DNA from: Actinomadura rubteroloni
Lineage (GTDB): Bacteria; Actinomycetota; Actinomycetes; Streptosporangiales; Streptosporangiaceae
NCBI RefSeq assembly: GCF_002911665.1
Contig: NZ_MTBP01000002.1
Location: 1,302,001 to 1,366,000 of the forward strand
Length of the DNA stretch: 64,000 bases
Direction: 5' to 3'
The position numbers and the translations under genes were made by a program. This document shows, piece by piece, positions 42,120 to 50,694 of this stretch (positions within the stretch are counted from its first letter, which is position 1; each line of letters begins with the position of its first letter). The notes under the pieces are model-generated. The model worked only from the letters and a program-made list of their open reading frames with translations, did no database searches and had not been told where the DNA came from.

Positions 42120-43199
42120 CTACTGACGGCTGGGCTGGGCCGAGCCGAGTTCGGCGTGGACGCCGTCCCAGAACGCCAGGTCGGCGTCGTCGGCGAAGTG
42201 CGAGACGCGGTTCCAGAACTCGCGGTCCTCGGCCTCGGCGGCGACCGCCGCCGTCACGGCGGGCATGACTGCCGTCACGGACTCGGCGAAGTCCAGGTCG
42301 GCCGGGGTGATGTCAGCCGGGAGCGTCACGCGGTGGTGCCGGCCGCGCCGGCGTCCGACCAGGCCCAGCGGACGCGCCGGACGGTGGTGCTTGCCCCGTT
42401 TGCGCCGCTTCGACGGCTCTTCGACTTCGACGGCCTCGGCGACGTCCGGCATCGCGGCGTCCGCGTTGGCCGCGGCGGCGAGCATCGGCAGCAGCGCGCG
42501 GTGGTGCCTGCCGCGCCGCCGCACCCGGATCGGCGCCTCGGCCGGGACGCGCGCCGCCAGCGCACGGCCCGCCGCCAGCGCGACCGTCCCGCACACCGCG
42601 ACCGCGAGCAGGCCGCCGAGCAGGCCGTCCTGGGAGATGAGGGGCTCGTCGTGTTTCGGAACGTTCCGCTGCACGGTCGCGACCGTCGCTGCGGCGGGCT
42701 CCGGACGGGAGTGCCGCGCAATGTACGCGCCGTCCTTCACCTTCGCCGGGTACCCGTAGCCCACGACGTCGCTGAAGTCGCGGGTCTTGCGTTTGAGGTA
42801 GATGCCGTCGGTGTTGCCCTCGATGGTGTGGAGAGTCCGTCCCTTCACGCTCTCCACGATCCCCACATGGCTGATCCCGTCGATGCTCCGGGACCCGCTG
42901 AACGAGTAGAAAACGATCGCGCCGGGCTCCGGCCGCGTCCCCCACGCGCCCTGCTCCTTGAACCAGGTCGCGTGCTCGATCGTGGACGCGAACTGGCCGA
43001 CCCGGTCCACGACCCCGGCCTCGTGCGCCGCCCACGCGATGAACATGTCGCACCAGGGCGCGGTGCTGAAGTAGTCGTCCCCACCGCCGACATTGCTTCT
43101 GTACCAGTCTCCGTACTTGGTGTAGCCGCCGGACTTCTCGTGGTACCCGAGTTCCTTCTTGGCGACCTTGAGCAGTTTCTCGCCTATGTGATCGGTCAT
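42120..43199 (-). CDS. CHAP-domain cell-wall hydrolase with a membrane anchor and basic tail
   Basis: This 359-residue protein starts with a CHAP amidase/endopeptidase domain (about 1-155). Catalytic Cys50 is in APWCDMFIAW, and His111 in ISHVGIVES with acidic partners completes the site. A single hydrophobic helix follows (about 195-215). The C-terminal part has three basic motifs of the type RRxGRHHR (about 225, 265, 285). No Sec signal is visible at the N-terminus, so export of the CHAP domain would depend on the internal helix or another route. Expression is probably set by the c-di-AMP riboswitch just upstream. Confidence 0.85.
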   Translation of the reverse strand: MTDHIGEKLLKVAKKELGYHEKSGGYTKYGDWYRSNVGGGDDYFSTAPWCDMFIAWAAHEAGVVDRVGQFASTIEHATWFKEQGAWGTRPEPGAIVFYSFSGSRSIDGISHVGIVESVKGRTLHTIEGNTDGIYLKRKTRDFSDVVGYGYPAKVKDGAYIARHSRPEPAAATVATVQRNVPKHDEPLISQDGLLGGLLAVAVCGTVALAAGRALAARVPAEAPIRVRRRGRHHRALLPMLAAAANADAAMPDVAEAVEVEEPSKRRKRGKHHRPARPLGLVGRRRGRHHRVTLPADITPADLDFAESVTAVMPAVTAAVAAEAEDREFWNRVSHFADDADLAFWDGVHAELGSAQPSRQ

Positions 43200-43210
43200 C
43201 GGCTCTCCTC

Positions 43211-43350
43211 GGCGCCGCCTACCGGGTTAGCTGACGGGTTCGGACCAGGAGCAGGCCCTACCGCGCGCGGCGGATTCACCCCGGGAACAGGTGGTTCCCC
43301 GGTTCCCGGCGGACGTGGGGGGCGGGCGCCCGGCCGGGACTCGGCGGTCG
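43211..43350 (-). promoter_or_regulatory. c-di-AMP riboswitch (ydaO/yuaA type)
   Basis: On the minus strand the leader of the CHAP gene contains the conserved blocks of the ydaO aptamer in order. The P1 strand CCGCCGAG is at 43347-43340. GGGAACCGGGGAACC comes next, then GGGGTGAATCCGCC at 43282-43269, GGTAGGG, and CCGAACCCGTCAGCTAACCC at 43243-43224, closed by GTAGGCGGCG. P1 ends just before the GAGGAG ribosome site (43210-43205). In actinobacteria these riboswitches shut off wall-hydrolase genes when c-di-AMP is high. Confidence 0.92.
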
Positions 43351-43550
43351 GCCCGCGCTCCCCCGGGAGAGGAGCGTGTCACGGGCCGTAATGGAGCAAG
43401 GTAGAGGACGTTCCCGCTGATCGCAATGCCCTGCGGCCGTGTTGTCGCAGCTCAGCGCCCCGCTTGCCGCCTTCGCGGCACTCTAGGTCGGCTTTAGCGG
43501 ACCCGCCGATGATCGGTGACGAGTGGGACCGGCACACCGAAAGGACCGGT
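43351..43550. other. Divergent promoter region of the CHAP and FkbH-like genes
   Basis: Besides the riboswitch this interval should hold both promoters. The stretch 43381-43425 (AATGGAGCAAGGTAG region) is the AT-richest part. I cannot assign a -35/-10 pair with confidence. Confidence 0.35.
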
Positions 43551-45410
43551 ATGAGCGTCACCGAACTGCACCGGGCGGGACGGCTCGCCGCCGAGTACCC
43601 GGCCGTCCGCGGGCTCCTGGCCGGAGCCGACCCCGACACGCTGCGCCGCGCCGGACAGGTGCTGGCCCGGCTCGACCCCGTCGCCGTGCTGGCCGAGCAT
43701 CCGGACGTCCCGGTGCTGTCGGTCGCCGTCACCGGGCACGGGACGCTCGGGCCGCTCGTCCCGGCCGTCGCCGCCGAACTGGCCCGGCACGGGCTGCTCG
43801 GCCGGTTCACCACGGGTGATTTCGATGGCTATGTCTTTGAGCTGTCCGACCCGGAGAGCCCGATCTACGCGGCCGACCCGGACGTCGTCCTGTGCCTGCT
43901 GGACCCGGAGATCGTGTTCGACGAGCTGCCGTCGCCGTGGACGGCCGCCGACGTCGAGGACGCCCTGCGCGCCAAGGTCCGGCTGATCGAGTCGCTGGCG
44001 CAGCGGTTCACCGAGACCACGCGCGCGACGCTCGTCCTGAACACGCCGCCGCTGCCGTCGCGGTTCACGGCGCAGCTCGTGGACTACCGGTCGCGCGCAC
44101 GCCTCGGCATCGCGTGGCGGACGGCCTGCTCGGAGCTCCTGCGCCTCGCCCAGACGCACGACCGCGTGGTCACCATCGACGTGGACCCGCTGCTCGCCGA
44201 GGGGATCGCGGCCGACGACGCGCGGCTCGGCGTCTACACGGGCCTGCACCTGTCGCCCGACCTGCTCGCCCGCTACGCCCGCGAGGTCGGCCACCTCGCC
44301 CGCAACCTGACGGGACGCACCAAGAAGGCCCTGGTCGTGGACCTGGACGGGACGCTGTGGGGCGGCGTGCTCGGCGACGACGGCATCGAGGGCATCGAGG
44401 TCGCGGGCGGCTACCGGGGCAAGGCGTTCCAGGCGTTCCAGCACGCGGTGAAGCAGATCGCCGGGCAGGGCGTGCTGCTCGCGGCCGTCAGCAAGAACGA
44501 CGCCGAGACCGTCCGGGAGGTGCTGCGCGACCATCCGGAGATGGCGCTGCGCGAAGATGATTTCGTGCGCGTCGTGGCGAACTGGCGTCCGAAGCATGAC
44601 AATCTCGCCGAGCTGGCCAAGGATCTGAATCTCAGCACGGACGCGTTCGTGTTCGTGGACGACAGCTCGTTCGAGTGCGGGCTCGTGCGGCACGCGCTGC
44701 CGGGCGTCGCGGTCGTCGCGCTGGACACCGAGCCCGCGCTGCACCTCGGGCGGCTGCTCGCCGACGGCTGGTTCGACGTGCGGGAGCTGACCGCCGAGGA
44801 CCGGCAGCGCTCCGGCCGCTACCGCGAGGACCTGGCCCGCAAGGACTTCCTCGACACGTTCGATTCCCTCCAGGACTATCTGGACGAACTGGACGTCCAG
44901 GTGCGGCTGGAGCCGGCCGACGACGCCGGCGTCCCGCGCCTCTCGCAGATCACGCTGCGCACCAACCAGTTCAACCTGACGACCGAGCGGTTGCAGCCCG
45001 CCGACGTGCGGGCGCGGCTCGACGACCCGGACGCGCGGGTGCTGTCCGTGCGGTCCGAGGATCGCTTCGGCTCCAACGGCGTGGTCGGAGCGATCTTCCT
45101 CCGCTGGGACGGGCCGGTGCTGTCGGTCGAGAACTTCCTGCTGAGCTGCCGGGTGTTCTCGCGCGGCATCGAGCAGGCGTGCCTGTCGGCGGTGCTGCGC
45201 TACGCGTCCGCCGCCGGGGCGGAGCGGGTGCGCGGGACGTACCGTCCGTCGCCGAAGAACACGCGGGTGCGCGACTTCTACCAGCGGAACGGGTTCACGG
45301 CCGCCGGGGAGGAGGACGGCGCGTCGGTGTTCGTCCACGACCTCGCGGACATCGCGGACACACCGTCCCACCTGCGGCTGGACGATCTGCTCGCGGGGAC
45401 CGGCCGCTAG
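43551..45410 (+). CDS. FkbH-like HAD-IIIC family protein
   Basis: This 619-residue protein has an N-terminal alpha/beta domain (about 50-250) and a HAD domain with VVDLDGTLWGGVLGDDG (Asp264, Asp266), LAAVSKNDAETV and FVFVDDSSFEC. A GNAT-like C-terminal part follows (about 460-600, ITLRTNQFNLTTERL, NFLLSCRVFSRGIEQA). FkbH proteins load a glyceryl group from 1,3-bisphosphoglycerate onto an acyl carrier protein in polyketide pathways. Here no ACP or PKS gene is near, so it acts with remote partners or in another pathway. ATG 43551 follows AAAGGA. Confidence 0.87.
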   Translation: MSVTELHRAGRLAAEYPAVRGLLAGADPDTLRRAGQVLARLDPVAVLAEHPDVPVLSVAVTGHGTLGPLVPAVAAELARHGLLGRFTTGDFDGYVFELSDPESPIYAADPDVVLCLLDPEIVFDELPSPWTAADVEDALRAKVRLIESLAQRFTETTRATLVLNTPPLPSRFTAQLVDYRSRARLGIAWRTACSELLRLAQTHDRVVTIDVDPLLAEGIAADDARLGVYTGLHLSPDLLARYAREVGHLARNLTGRTKKALVVDLDGTLWGGVLGDDGIEGIEVAGGYRGKAFQAFQHAVKQIAGQGVLLAAVSKNDAETVREVLRDHPEMALREDDFVRVVANWRPKHDNLAELAKDLNLSTDAFVFVDDSSFECGLVRHALPGVAVVALDTEPALHLGRLLADGWFDVRELTAEDRQRSGRYREDLARKDFLDTFDSLQDYLDELDVQVRLEPADDAGVPRLSQITLRTNQFNLTTERLQPADVRARLDDPDARVLSVRSEDRFGSNGVVGAIFLRWDGPVLSVENFLLSCRVFSRGIEQACLSAVLRYASAAGAERVRGTYRPSPKNTRVRDFYQRNGFTAAGEEDGASVFVHDLADIADTPSHLRLDDLLAGTGR

Positions 45411-46261
45411 CCGCCCGCGCCCCGCCGCACCGTGCGCAGGAACGCGCGCGCGGCGGGGCCCGGACGGTCGTGCGCCGCCAGATGCAGGATGCGCGGAGCC
45501 GTCGGGGCGAGCGGGACCTGCGCTATTCCGTCCGGCCTTTCCGGGAGCGCGAGCGAGGGCACCAGGGAAACGCCGATGTCCTCGCGGACGAGGGCCAGCA
45601 GCGTCGCCATTTCCCGTACTCGGTGAACGGGCTTGTAAGGCACACCGCGCTCGCGGTGCAGGCGGCGGACGAGCGTTTCGCATCCGCCGTCGGAAATCAG
45701 GAACGGATCGTCCGCCAGGTCGTCCAGGCTGATTTTCGCCTCTGTCGCCAGCGGATGCGCGGAATGCATGACGGCGACGAACGCGTCCGCGGCCAGCGGC
45801 ACGGCGATCGTCCCGGCCGGCGCGGTCACGACGCCGAGATCGACGACGGCGGCGGCCAGCCAGGCGCTCACCTCGTCGTCGGTGCCCTCCAGCAAGATCG
45901 TCTCGACGTCCGGATGCAGGTCGCGGTACGCGCGGACGAGCGGGGCCAGCACCCGGGCGGCGCTCGGGAGGGTGCCGACGCGGAGCCGTCCGCGCACCAC
46001 GCCGGACGCCGCCGCCGTCTCCTCCGCCAGCCGCGCGACGTGCCGCAACGCCGCCGTCGCGTGCGGCAGGGCGCGGCGGCCCGCGTCGGTCAGGCGGCAG
46101 CCGGCGCGGTCGCGGACGGCGAGGCGCGTGCCGAGTTCGGTCTCCAGCGAGGTCAGGGCGTGGCTGACCGCCGACTGCGTGACGCCGAGCAGATCGGCGG
46201 CGCCGGTGACGCTGCCCGCCTCGTCCAAGGCACGCAACGCGCGCAACTGGGCCAGGTTCAT
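45407..46261 (-). CDS. LysR-family regulator
   Basis: This 284-residue regulator has the N-terminal winged helix (ALRALDEAGSVTGAADLLGVTQSAVSHALTSLETELG) and a periplasmic-binding-type effector domain. Its TAG shares CTAG 45407-45410 with the TAG of the convergent FkbH-like gene. It diverges from an EamA transporter gene with a 37-bp inverted repeat in between, so it most likely controls that gene and itself. The effector is unknown. Confidence 0.9.
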   Translation of the reverse strand: MNLAQLRALRALDEAGSVTGAADLLGVTQSAVSHALTSLETELGTRLAVRDRAGCRLTDAGRRALPHATAALRHVARLAEETAAASGVVRGRLRVGTLPSAARVLAPLVRAYRDLHPDVETILLEGTDDEVSAWLAAAVVDLGVVTAPAGTIAVPLAADAFVAVMHSAHPLATEAKISLDDLADDPFLISDGGCETLVRRLHRERGVPYKPVHRVREMATLLALVREDIGVSLVPSLALPERPDGIAQVPLAPTAPRILHLAAHDRPGPAARAFLRTVRRGAGG

Positions 46262-46270
46262 GAGCGCGCC

Positions 46271-46307
46271 TCATGGCGCAAATGAAGCTCTTTTGTTTGC
46301 CTCATGA
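46271..46307. promoter_or_regulatory. Probable LysR operator
   Basis: Perfect inverted half-sites TCATGNNGCAAA (46271-46282) and TTTGCNNCATGA (46296-46307) are separated by 13 bp. They sit between the divergent LysR and EamA genes in an AT-richer patch. The repeat covers the alternative ATG 46304, supporting the later start for EamA. Confidence 0.65.
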
Positions 46308-46333
46308 TTTCAGGGTGCCTTATCACCGGGTGC

Positions 46334-47224
46334 ATGAGTGTTGTTCTGATGATTTTCGTGGCAGCGGTGTGGGGCGCGTCATTCCTTTTCATGCGGCAGG
46401 CGGTGCCGGTGCTCGGGCCGGTGGGGATGATCGAGGCGCGTGTCGTGCTCGCGGGTCTCGCGTTGGCGCTCGCGTGCGCGGTCTTGCGGCGGCCTCCGCG
46501 TCCGTCCCGGAAATTCCTGCTGCTCGGCGCGCTGACGGCCGCCGTGCCGTTCACGCTCATCGGCGCGGCCGAACTGCGGCTCACCGCTTCGCTCGCGGCC
46601 CTGCTCAACGCGACGACGCCGCTGTTCTCGGTGCTCGTGACGGCCGCGCGGGAGCGGCGGGCGCCGTCCGTGCGCGAGGGGGCGGGGATCGTGCTCGGGA
46701 TCGCGGGCGTCGCCGTGCTGGTCGGCCTCGGGCCGCAGCGGGTGGACGCGGGGTTCCTCCTGGCCGTCGCGGCGAGCCTGCTCGCTTCCCTGGCGTACGC
46801 GCTCGGCGGCGTGTACGCGGAGGCACAGTTCCGGAACACGGATCCGCTTGGCACGGCGGCCGGGCAGCAGCTCGGGGCGGCGCTCTGTCTGGCCCCGCCG
46901 GCGGTCTGCTTCCCGCCCCGGCACGCGCCCGGACTCGGCGTCGCGGCCTCGGTCGTCGCGCTCGGGCTCGTCTGCACGGCCCTCGGATTCGCGGCGTTCT
47001 TCCGGCTCGTCGAGCGGATCGGCGCGACGGGAGCGCTGAGCGTCACGTTCCTCGTGCCGTTCTTCGGGCTCCTCTGGGGAACGGTCTTCCGCGGCGAACC
47101 GATCGGGCGCGGCACACCCGCCGGTTTGGCGCTCGTGCTCGCCGCCGTCGTCGCCGTGTCCCGCCGCCCGGCCGCGCGCGCCGCAATTTCGGACGGCCGG
47201 AGAACCGCCCGGACAAGGCACTGA
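46334..47224 (+). CDS. EamA/DMT-family transporter
   Basis: This 296-residue protein has ten hydrophobic helices in two EamA repeats (VVLMIFVAAVWGASFLFMRQ; LVCTALGFAAFFRLVERIG; ALSVTFLVPFFGLLWG). Family members export amino acids or other metabolites. ATG 46334 is preferred because the upstream ATG 46304 lies within the operator. It is the likely target of the divergent LysR protein. Confidence 0.85.
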   Translation: MSVVLMIFVAAVWGASFLFMRQAVPVLGPVGMIEARVVLAGLALALACAVLRRPPRPSRKFLLLGALTAAVPFTLIGAAELRLTASLAALLNATTPLFSVLVTAARERRAPSVREGAGIVLGIAGVAVLVGLGPQRVDAGFLLAVAASLLASLAYALGGVYAEAQFRNTDPLGTAAGQQLGAALCLAPPAVCFPPRHAPGLGVAASVVALGLVCTALGFAAFFRLVERIGATGALSVTFLVPFFGLLWGTVFRGEPIGRGTPAGLALVLAAVVAVSRRPAARAAISDGRRTARTRH

Positions 47225-47319
47225 CTCGTCCGTTAGCGGTCACTTTTCCGAACCGGCCGACCCATCCCGTGATGACCTTGAAAAATCGAGGGGATCGCCT
47301 TCCCCCTGGAGGTCCCTCG

Positions 47320-47916
47320 GTGTCAGCGCCCTCCCGTCCCGGCCGGTCCACCGCAGCGTTCGCGTCACTCTGGACGGGCGCGGGACTCGTCACGGCGTTC
47401 GGCGTCTTCCTCGCCATGACGCACTGGCGGCTCTTCCTCACGATCGTCGTCGCGGCGGCGGTCGCCGGCCTGGGCGGCGGTTCCCTCGTCCTCATCCGCC
47501 GCCGGGAGGCGCGGCTGCGCCGGGAACGGCTGCTCGAAATCGCCCACCTGGACCGCGTGGACGTCATGAGCGGCACCGATTTCGAGTTCCTCACCGCCGA
47601 CCTGCTCCGCCGCGACGGATTCAGATCCGTCGAGGTCGTCGGCCGCGCGGGCGACCGGGGCGTGGACGTCCTCGCCACCGCCCCCGACGGACGGCGCATC
47701 GCCGTCCAGTGCAAACGCCAGCAGAAAAAGGTCGGCTCCGACCGCGTCCGCAATCTGATCGGCGCGATCCACGGCACTTACGCGGGACGCGTCGGCGTTC
47801 TCGTGACGAACGCCGACTTCACCGCGCCCGCCGTCGACGAGGCCGCCGGGCGAATCCTCCTGATGAACCGCGCCGACCTGGCCCGCTGGATGAACGGCCG
47901 CCCGTTCGACCTGTGA
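47320..47916 (+). CDS. Membrane-anchored Mrr-type restriction-endonuclease-fold protein
   Basis: This 198-residue protein has two membrane helices (about 14-33 and 38-60) and a cytoplasmic Mrr_cat domain. The PD-(D/E)xK-like site is visible: Glu89 in TDFEFLTADLL, Asp116 in GRAGDRGVDVL, and Gln130/Lys132 in AVQCKR. GTG 47320 follows GGAGGT. The ATG at 47271 would add Pro-rich residues. Such two-helix Mrr proteins are common in actinobacteria. No methyltransferase is adjacent, so it is not a classical restriction system. Defence or DNA processing at the membrane is possible. Confidence 0.82.
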   Translation: MSAPSRPGRSTAAFASLWTGAGLVTAFGVFLAMTHWRLFLTIVVAAAVAGLGGGSLVLIRRREARLRRERLLEIAHLDRVDVMSGTDFEFLTADLLRRDGFRSVEVVGRAGDRGVDVLATAPDGRRIAVQCKRQQKKVGSDRVRNLIGAIHGTYAGRVGVLVTNADFTAPAVDEAAGRILLMNRADLARWMNGRPFDL

Positions 47917-48087
47917 AATGCGGGAACGGGCAGCGCGCTCTTCACACCGGAATCATTGGCGAAATGGGCGAGGCCGTCCCGCCACCGCGAAACAGCCCGA
48001 GCCGCCGCGCGCCCGGAGGCGGGCCGCGGGGGCGGGCGGCCCTAGCGCTAACGTTGGCTCAGATCGACGAGCGAGCAGGGGTGAACA

Positions 48088-48924
48088 GTGGAGCTGGTCC
48101 ACTCGGGCAAGGTCCGGGACGTGTACGCGGACGGCGATGACCTGATTCTGGTCGCGTCCGACCGGGTGAGCGTCTACGACGTGGTGCTGCCCACCGCGGT
48201 CCCCGACAAGGGCAAGATCCTCACGCAGCTCTCGCTGTGGTGGTTCGACCGGCTCGCCGACGTCATCCCCAACCACGTGATCTCCGCGACGGACGTGCCG
48301 GACGAGTGGGCCGGGCGCGCGATCCGCTGCCGCCGCCTGGAGATGCTGCCCGTCGAGTGGATCGCCCGCGGTCATCTCGCCGGTCTCGGTCTCCAGGAGT
48401 ACGAGAAGACGGGGACGGTGTCGGGCGTCCGGCTCCCGTCCGGCCTTGTCGAGGCGTCGAGGCTGCCCGAGCCGATCTTCACCCCGACCACGAAGGCGAC
48501 CGTCGGGCACGACGAGTTCATCACCTACGCCGACGTGGTCGAGGAGATCGGCGCCGAGACCGCCGAACGCCTCCGCGAGGTCACCCTCGACGTCTACCGG
48601 CGCGGCGCGGCGATCGCGGCGGAGCGGGGCATCATCATCGCCGACACCAAGCTGGAGTTCGGCCGCGCCCCCGACGGCACGCTCGTCCTGGCCGACGAGG
48701 TGCTGACGCCCGACTCCTCCCGGTTCTGGCCGGCGGACGACTGGCAGCCGGGACGTTCCCAGCACTCGCTGGACAAGCAGTTCGTCCGTGACTGGTCGTC
48801 CACCGTCACCGGCTGGGACCGCACGCCGCCCGGCCCGGAGATCCCCGCGGACGTCGTCGCCGCGACCCGCGCCCGCTACGTCGAGGTGTTCGAGACCCTG
48901 ACCGGGCGGCGCTGGGAGTCCTGA
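48088..48924 (+). CDS. purC: Phosphoribosylaminoimidazole-succinocarboxamide synthase
   Basis: This 278-residue purine-pathway enzyme condenses CAIR with aspartate using ATP to form SAICAR. Family motifs are clear: HSGKVRDVYADGDDLILVASDRVSVYDVVLP (ATP site), EWIARGHLAGLG, and IIADTKLEFG with ADEVLTPDSSRFW. GTG 48088 is preceded by AGGGG. It stands alone here, away from other pur genes, and converges with the SDR gene one base after its stop. Confidence 0.96.
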   Translation: MELVHSGKVRDVYADGDDLILVASDRVSVYDVVLPTAVPDKGKILTQLSLWWFDRLADVIPNHVISATDVPDEWAGRAIRCRRLEMLPVEWIARGHLAGLGLQEYEKTGTVSGVRLPSGLVEASRLPEPIFTPTTKATVGHDEFITYADVVEEIGAETAERLREVTLDVYRRGAAIAAERGIIIADTKLEFGRAPDGTLVLADEVLTPDSSRFWPADDWQPGRSQHSLDKQFVRDWSSTVTGWDRTPPGPEIPADVVAATRARYVEVFETLTGRRWES

Positions 48925-48925
48925 G

Positions 48926-49729
48926 TCAGTCGAACGCCGTCGCCCGCGCCACCGGCTCCCACGCGCGCAGTTCGGCGCGGACGGCGTCGGCGTGGGCGAC
49001 CAGCGCGTCCACGGCGTCGTCGCCGAGCGGCAGGCGCAGCGGCGTGTCGCCGTCCAGCGCGGCGAGGATCGCGGCGGCGGCCTTGGCCGGGTCGCCGGGC
49101 TGCTTCCCGTCGGACGTGGCGGCCATCTCGCGCGTCTTCCCGACGGTGTCCGCGTACTCGGGCATCGGGGCCGATCGGTAGAGGCGTCCACCGAACAGCG
49201 ACGTCCGGAACGCGCCGGGCTCCACGATCAGCACCTTGATCCCGTGCGGCGCGACCTCCTCCGCGAGCGCCTCCGAGAAGCCCTCCAGAGCGCACTTCGT
49301 CGCCGAGTACGCGCCGAACCCGGCGAACGAGAGCTGCCCGCCCATGCTGCTCATCTGCACGATCGCGCCGCTCCCCCGAGCCCGCATGTGCGGCAGGACG
49401 GCCCGGACGAGCGCCGCCGGGCCGAAGAAGTGCAGCTCCATGAGGGCGCGCAGCTCGGCGTCGGTGGTCTCCTCGACCGCCCCGATCTGGCTGCGGCCCG
49501 CGTTGTTGACGAGGACGTCGATCCGTCCGTGCCGTGCCACGACCTCGGCGACGGCGGCCTCGACGGCGGCCGGATCGGTGACGTCCAGCCGGACGGTCTC
49601 CAGATCGTCCAGCGCCGCCGGATCCCGGACCGCTCCGACGACCGTGTCCCCCGCCGCCTGCGCGGCGCGCGCGATCGCGCGGCCGAACCCCGACGACGCC
49701 CCCGTGATGAGCCATACGCGGTTTTCCAT
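48926..49729 (-). CDS. Short-chain dehydrogenase/reductase
   Basis: This 267-residue classical SDR has the NAD(P)-binding TGASSGFGRAIA, the structural NNAG and the catalytic YSATK with the preceding Ser in MSSMGG. The substrate is unknown. It is divergent from a LysR gene with a T-N11-A dyad between them and is the probable target. Confidence 0.92.
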   Translation of the reverse strand: MENRVWLITGASSGFGRAIARAAQAAGDTVVGAVRDPAALDDLETVRLDVTDPAAVEAAVAEVVARHGRIDVLVNNAGRSQIGAVEETTDAELRALMELHFFGPAALVRAVLPHMRARGSGAIVQMSSMGGQLSFAGFGAYSATKCALEGFSEALAEEVAPHGIKVLIVEPGAFRTSLFGGRLYRSAPMPEYADTVGKTREMAATSDGKQPGDPAKAAAAILAALDGDTPLRLPLGDDAVDALVAHADAVRAELRAWEPVARATAFD

Positions 49730-49787
49730 GCCGTCCGTTATCCCAGGAACGCCGGTGCGGCGTCCAAGACCGTTTTCCGGTCGTTCG

Positions 49788-49802
49788 ATAAACGCCCTTT
49801 AT
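49788..49802. promoter_or_regulatory. Candidate LysR binding dyad
   Basis: ATAAACGCCCTTTAT is a perfect dyad (arms ATAAA/TTTAT) containing the T-N11-A pattern of LysR boxes. It is flanked by near-symmetrical TCGA. It lies between the SDR and LysR genes and covers the alternative ATG 49801. Confidence 0.55.
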
Positions 49803-49812
49803 GATCGACGGG

Positions 49813-50691
49813 ATGGAGCTGCGCGTGCTTCGCTACCTGACCGCCATCGCGGACGAGGGCAATCTCGGCCGCGCCGCCGCGACGCTGTTCGTCAGCCAGC
49901 CCGCCCTGTCCTACGCGCTCCGGAAACTGGAGTCCGAACTCGGCGTCCGCCTGTTCGACCGGCACGCGGGCGGCGTCACGCCCACCGCCGCGGGCCGCGA
50001 CGTGATCGCCGAGGCACGCCGCACCGTCCGCCAGGCGGAGCGGGTCACGGCCGCCGCCGAACGCCACCGGACCGGCCGGACGGGCGTCCTGCGCCTCGGC
50101 TTCGAGGCGACCGGCGCGGGCGAACTGACCACCCGGGCCCGCGCCGAGTTCGCGCGGCTGCACCCGGACGTGCGCGTGCGCCCGAAACGGTTCGACTGGT
50201 CCGGCGAGGCGGACGCGCTGCGCGAGGGCCGGGTGGACGTCGCGTTCGTCTGGCTGCCCGCCGACCTCACCGGCCTGCACGCCGAGATCGTCCACACCGA
50301 ACCGCGCATCGTGGGCTGCGCCGCGACCCACCGCCTCGCCGGCCGGGAGGGCGTGTCCGTCACCGAACTCGGCGATGAGCCGCTGATGTGGACCGAACGC
50401 GCGCCGCGCGCCTGGGTGGACTGGTGGGCGATCAACCCCCGCCCCGACGGCCGCGAGCCCCGCTGGGGCCCCACCAACGACAACGTCGAGGAGATGCTCG
50501 AACAGGTCGCGGACGGCGCCGCGATCTGCTTCGCCCCGGCGAGCATGGCCCACTACTACACCCGTCCGGACCTGGCCTGGATACCGCTCCTGGACGCCGA
50601 GCCCCTGCGCGTGGCCCTCGCCTGGCCCGAAGACGCCGACACCCCCCTCATCCGGGCCTTCGCCGACGTCGTCCGCTCCCTGGCCCCCTGA
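49813..50691 (+). CDS. LysR-family regulator
   Basis: This 292-residue protein starts MELRVLRYLTAIADEGNLGRA, the standard LysR N-terminus, with the helix-turn-helix AAATLFVSQPALSYALRKLESELG. The effector domain follows (LRLGFEATGAG; VDVAFVWLPADL). I prefer ATG 49813 over 49801, since the latter lies in the operator. It converges with the metallo-beta-lactamase-fold gene. It should regulate the divergent SDR. Confidence 0.92.
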   Translation: MELRVLRYLTAIADEGNLGRAAATLFVSQPALSYALRKLESELGVRLFDRHAGGVTPTAAGRDVIAEARRTVRQAERVTAAAERHRTGRTGVLRLGFEATGAGELTTRARAEFARLHPDVRVRPKRFDWSGEADALREGRVDVAFVWLPADLTGLHAEIVHTEPRIVGCAATHRLAGREGVSVTELGDEPLMWTERAPRAWVDWWAINPRPDGREPRWGPTNDNVEEMLEQVADGAAICFAPASMAHYYTRPDLAWIPLLDAEPLRVALAWPEDADTPLIRAFADVVRSLAP

Positions 50692-50694
50692 CGG

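Noticed and set aside
46304..46333. Upstream ATG 46304 as the EamA start
   Set aside because: It lies inside the perfect inverted repeat that looks like the LysR operator and adds non-family residues.
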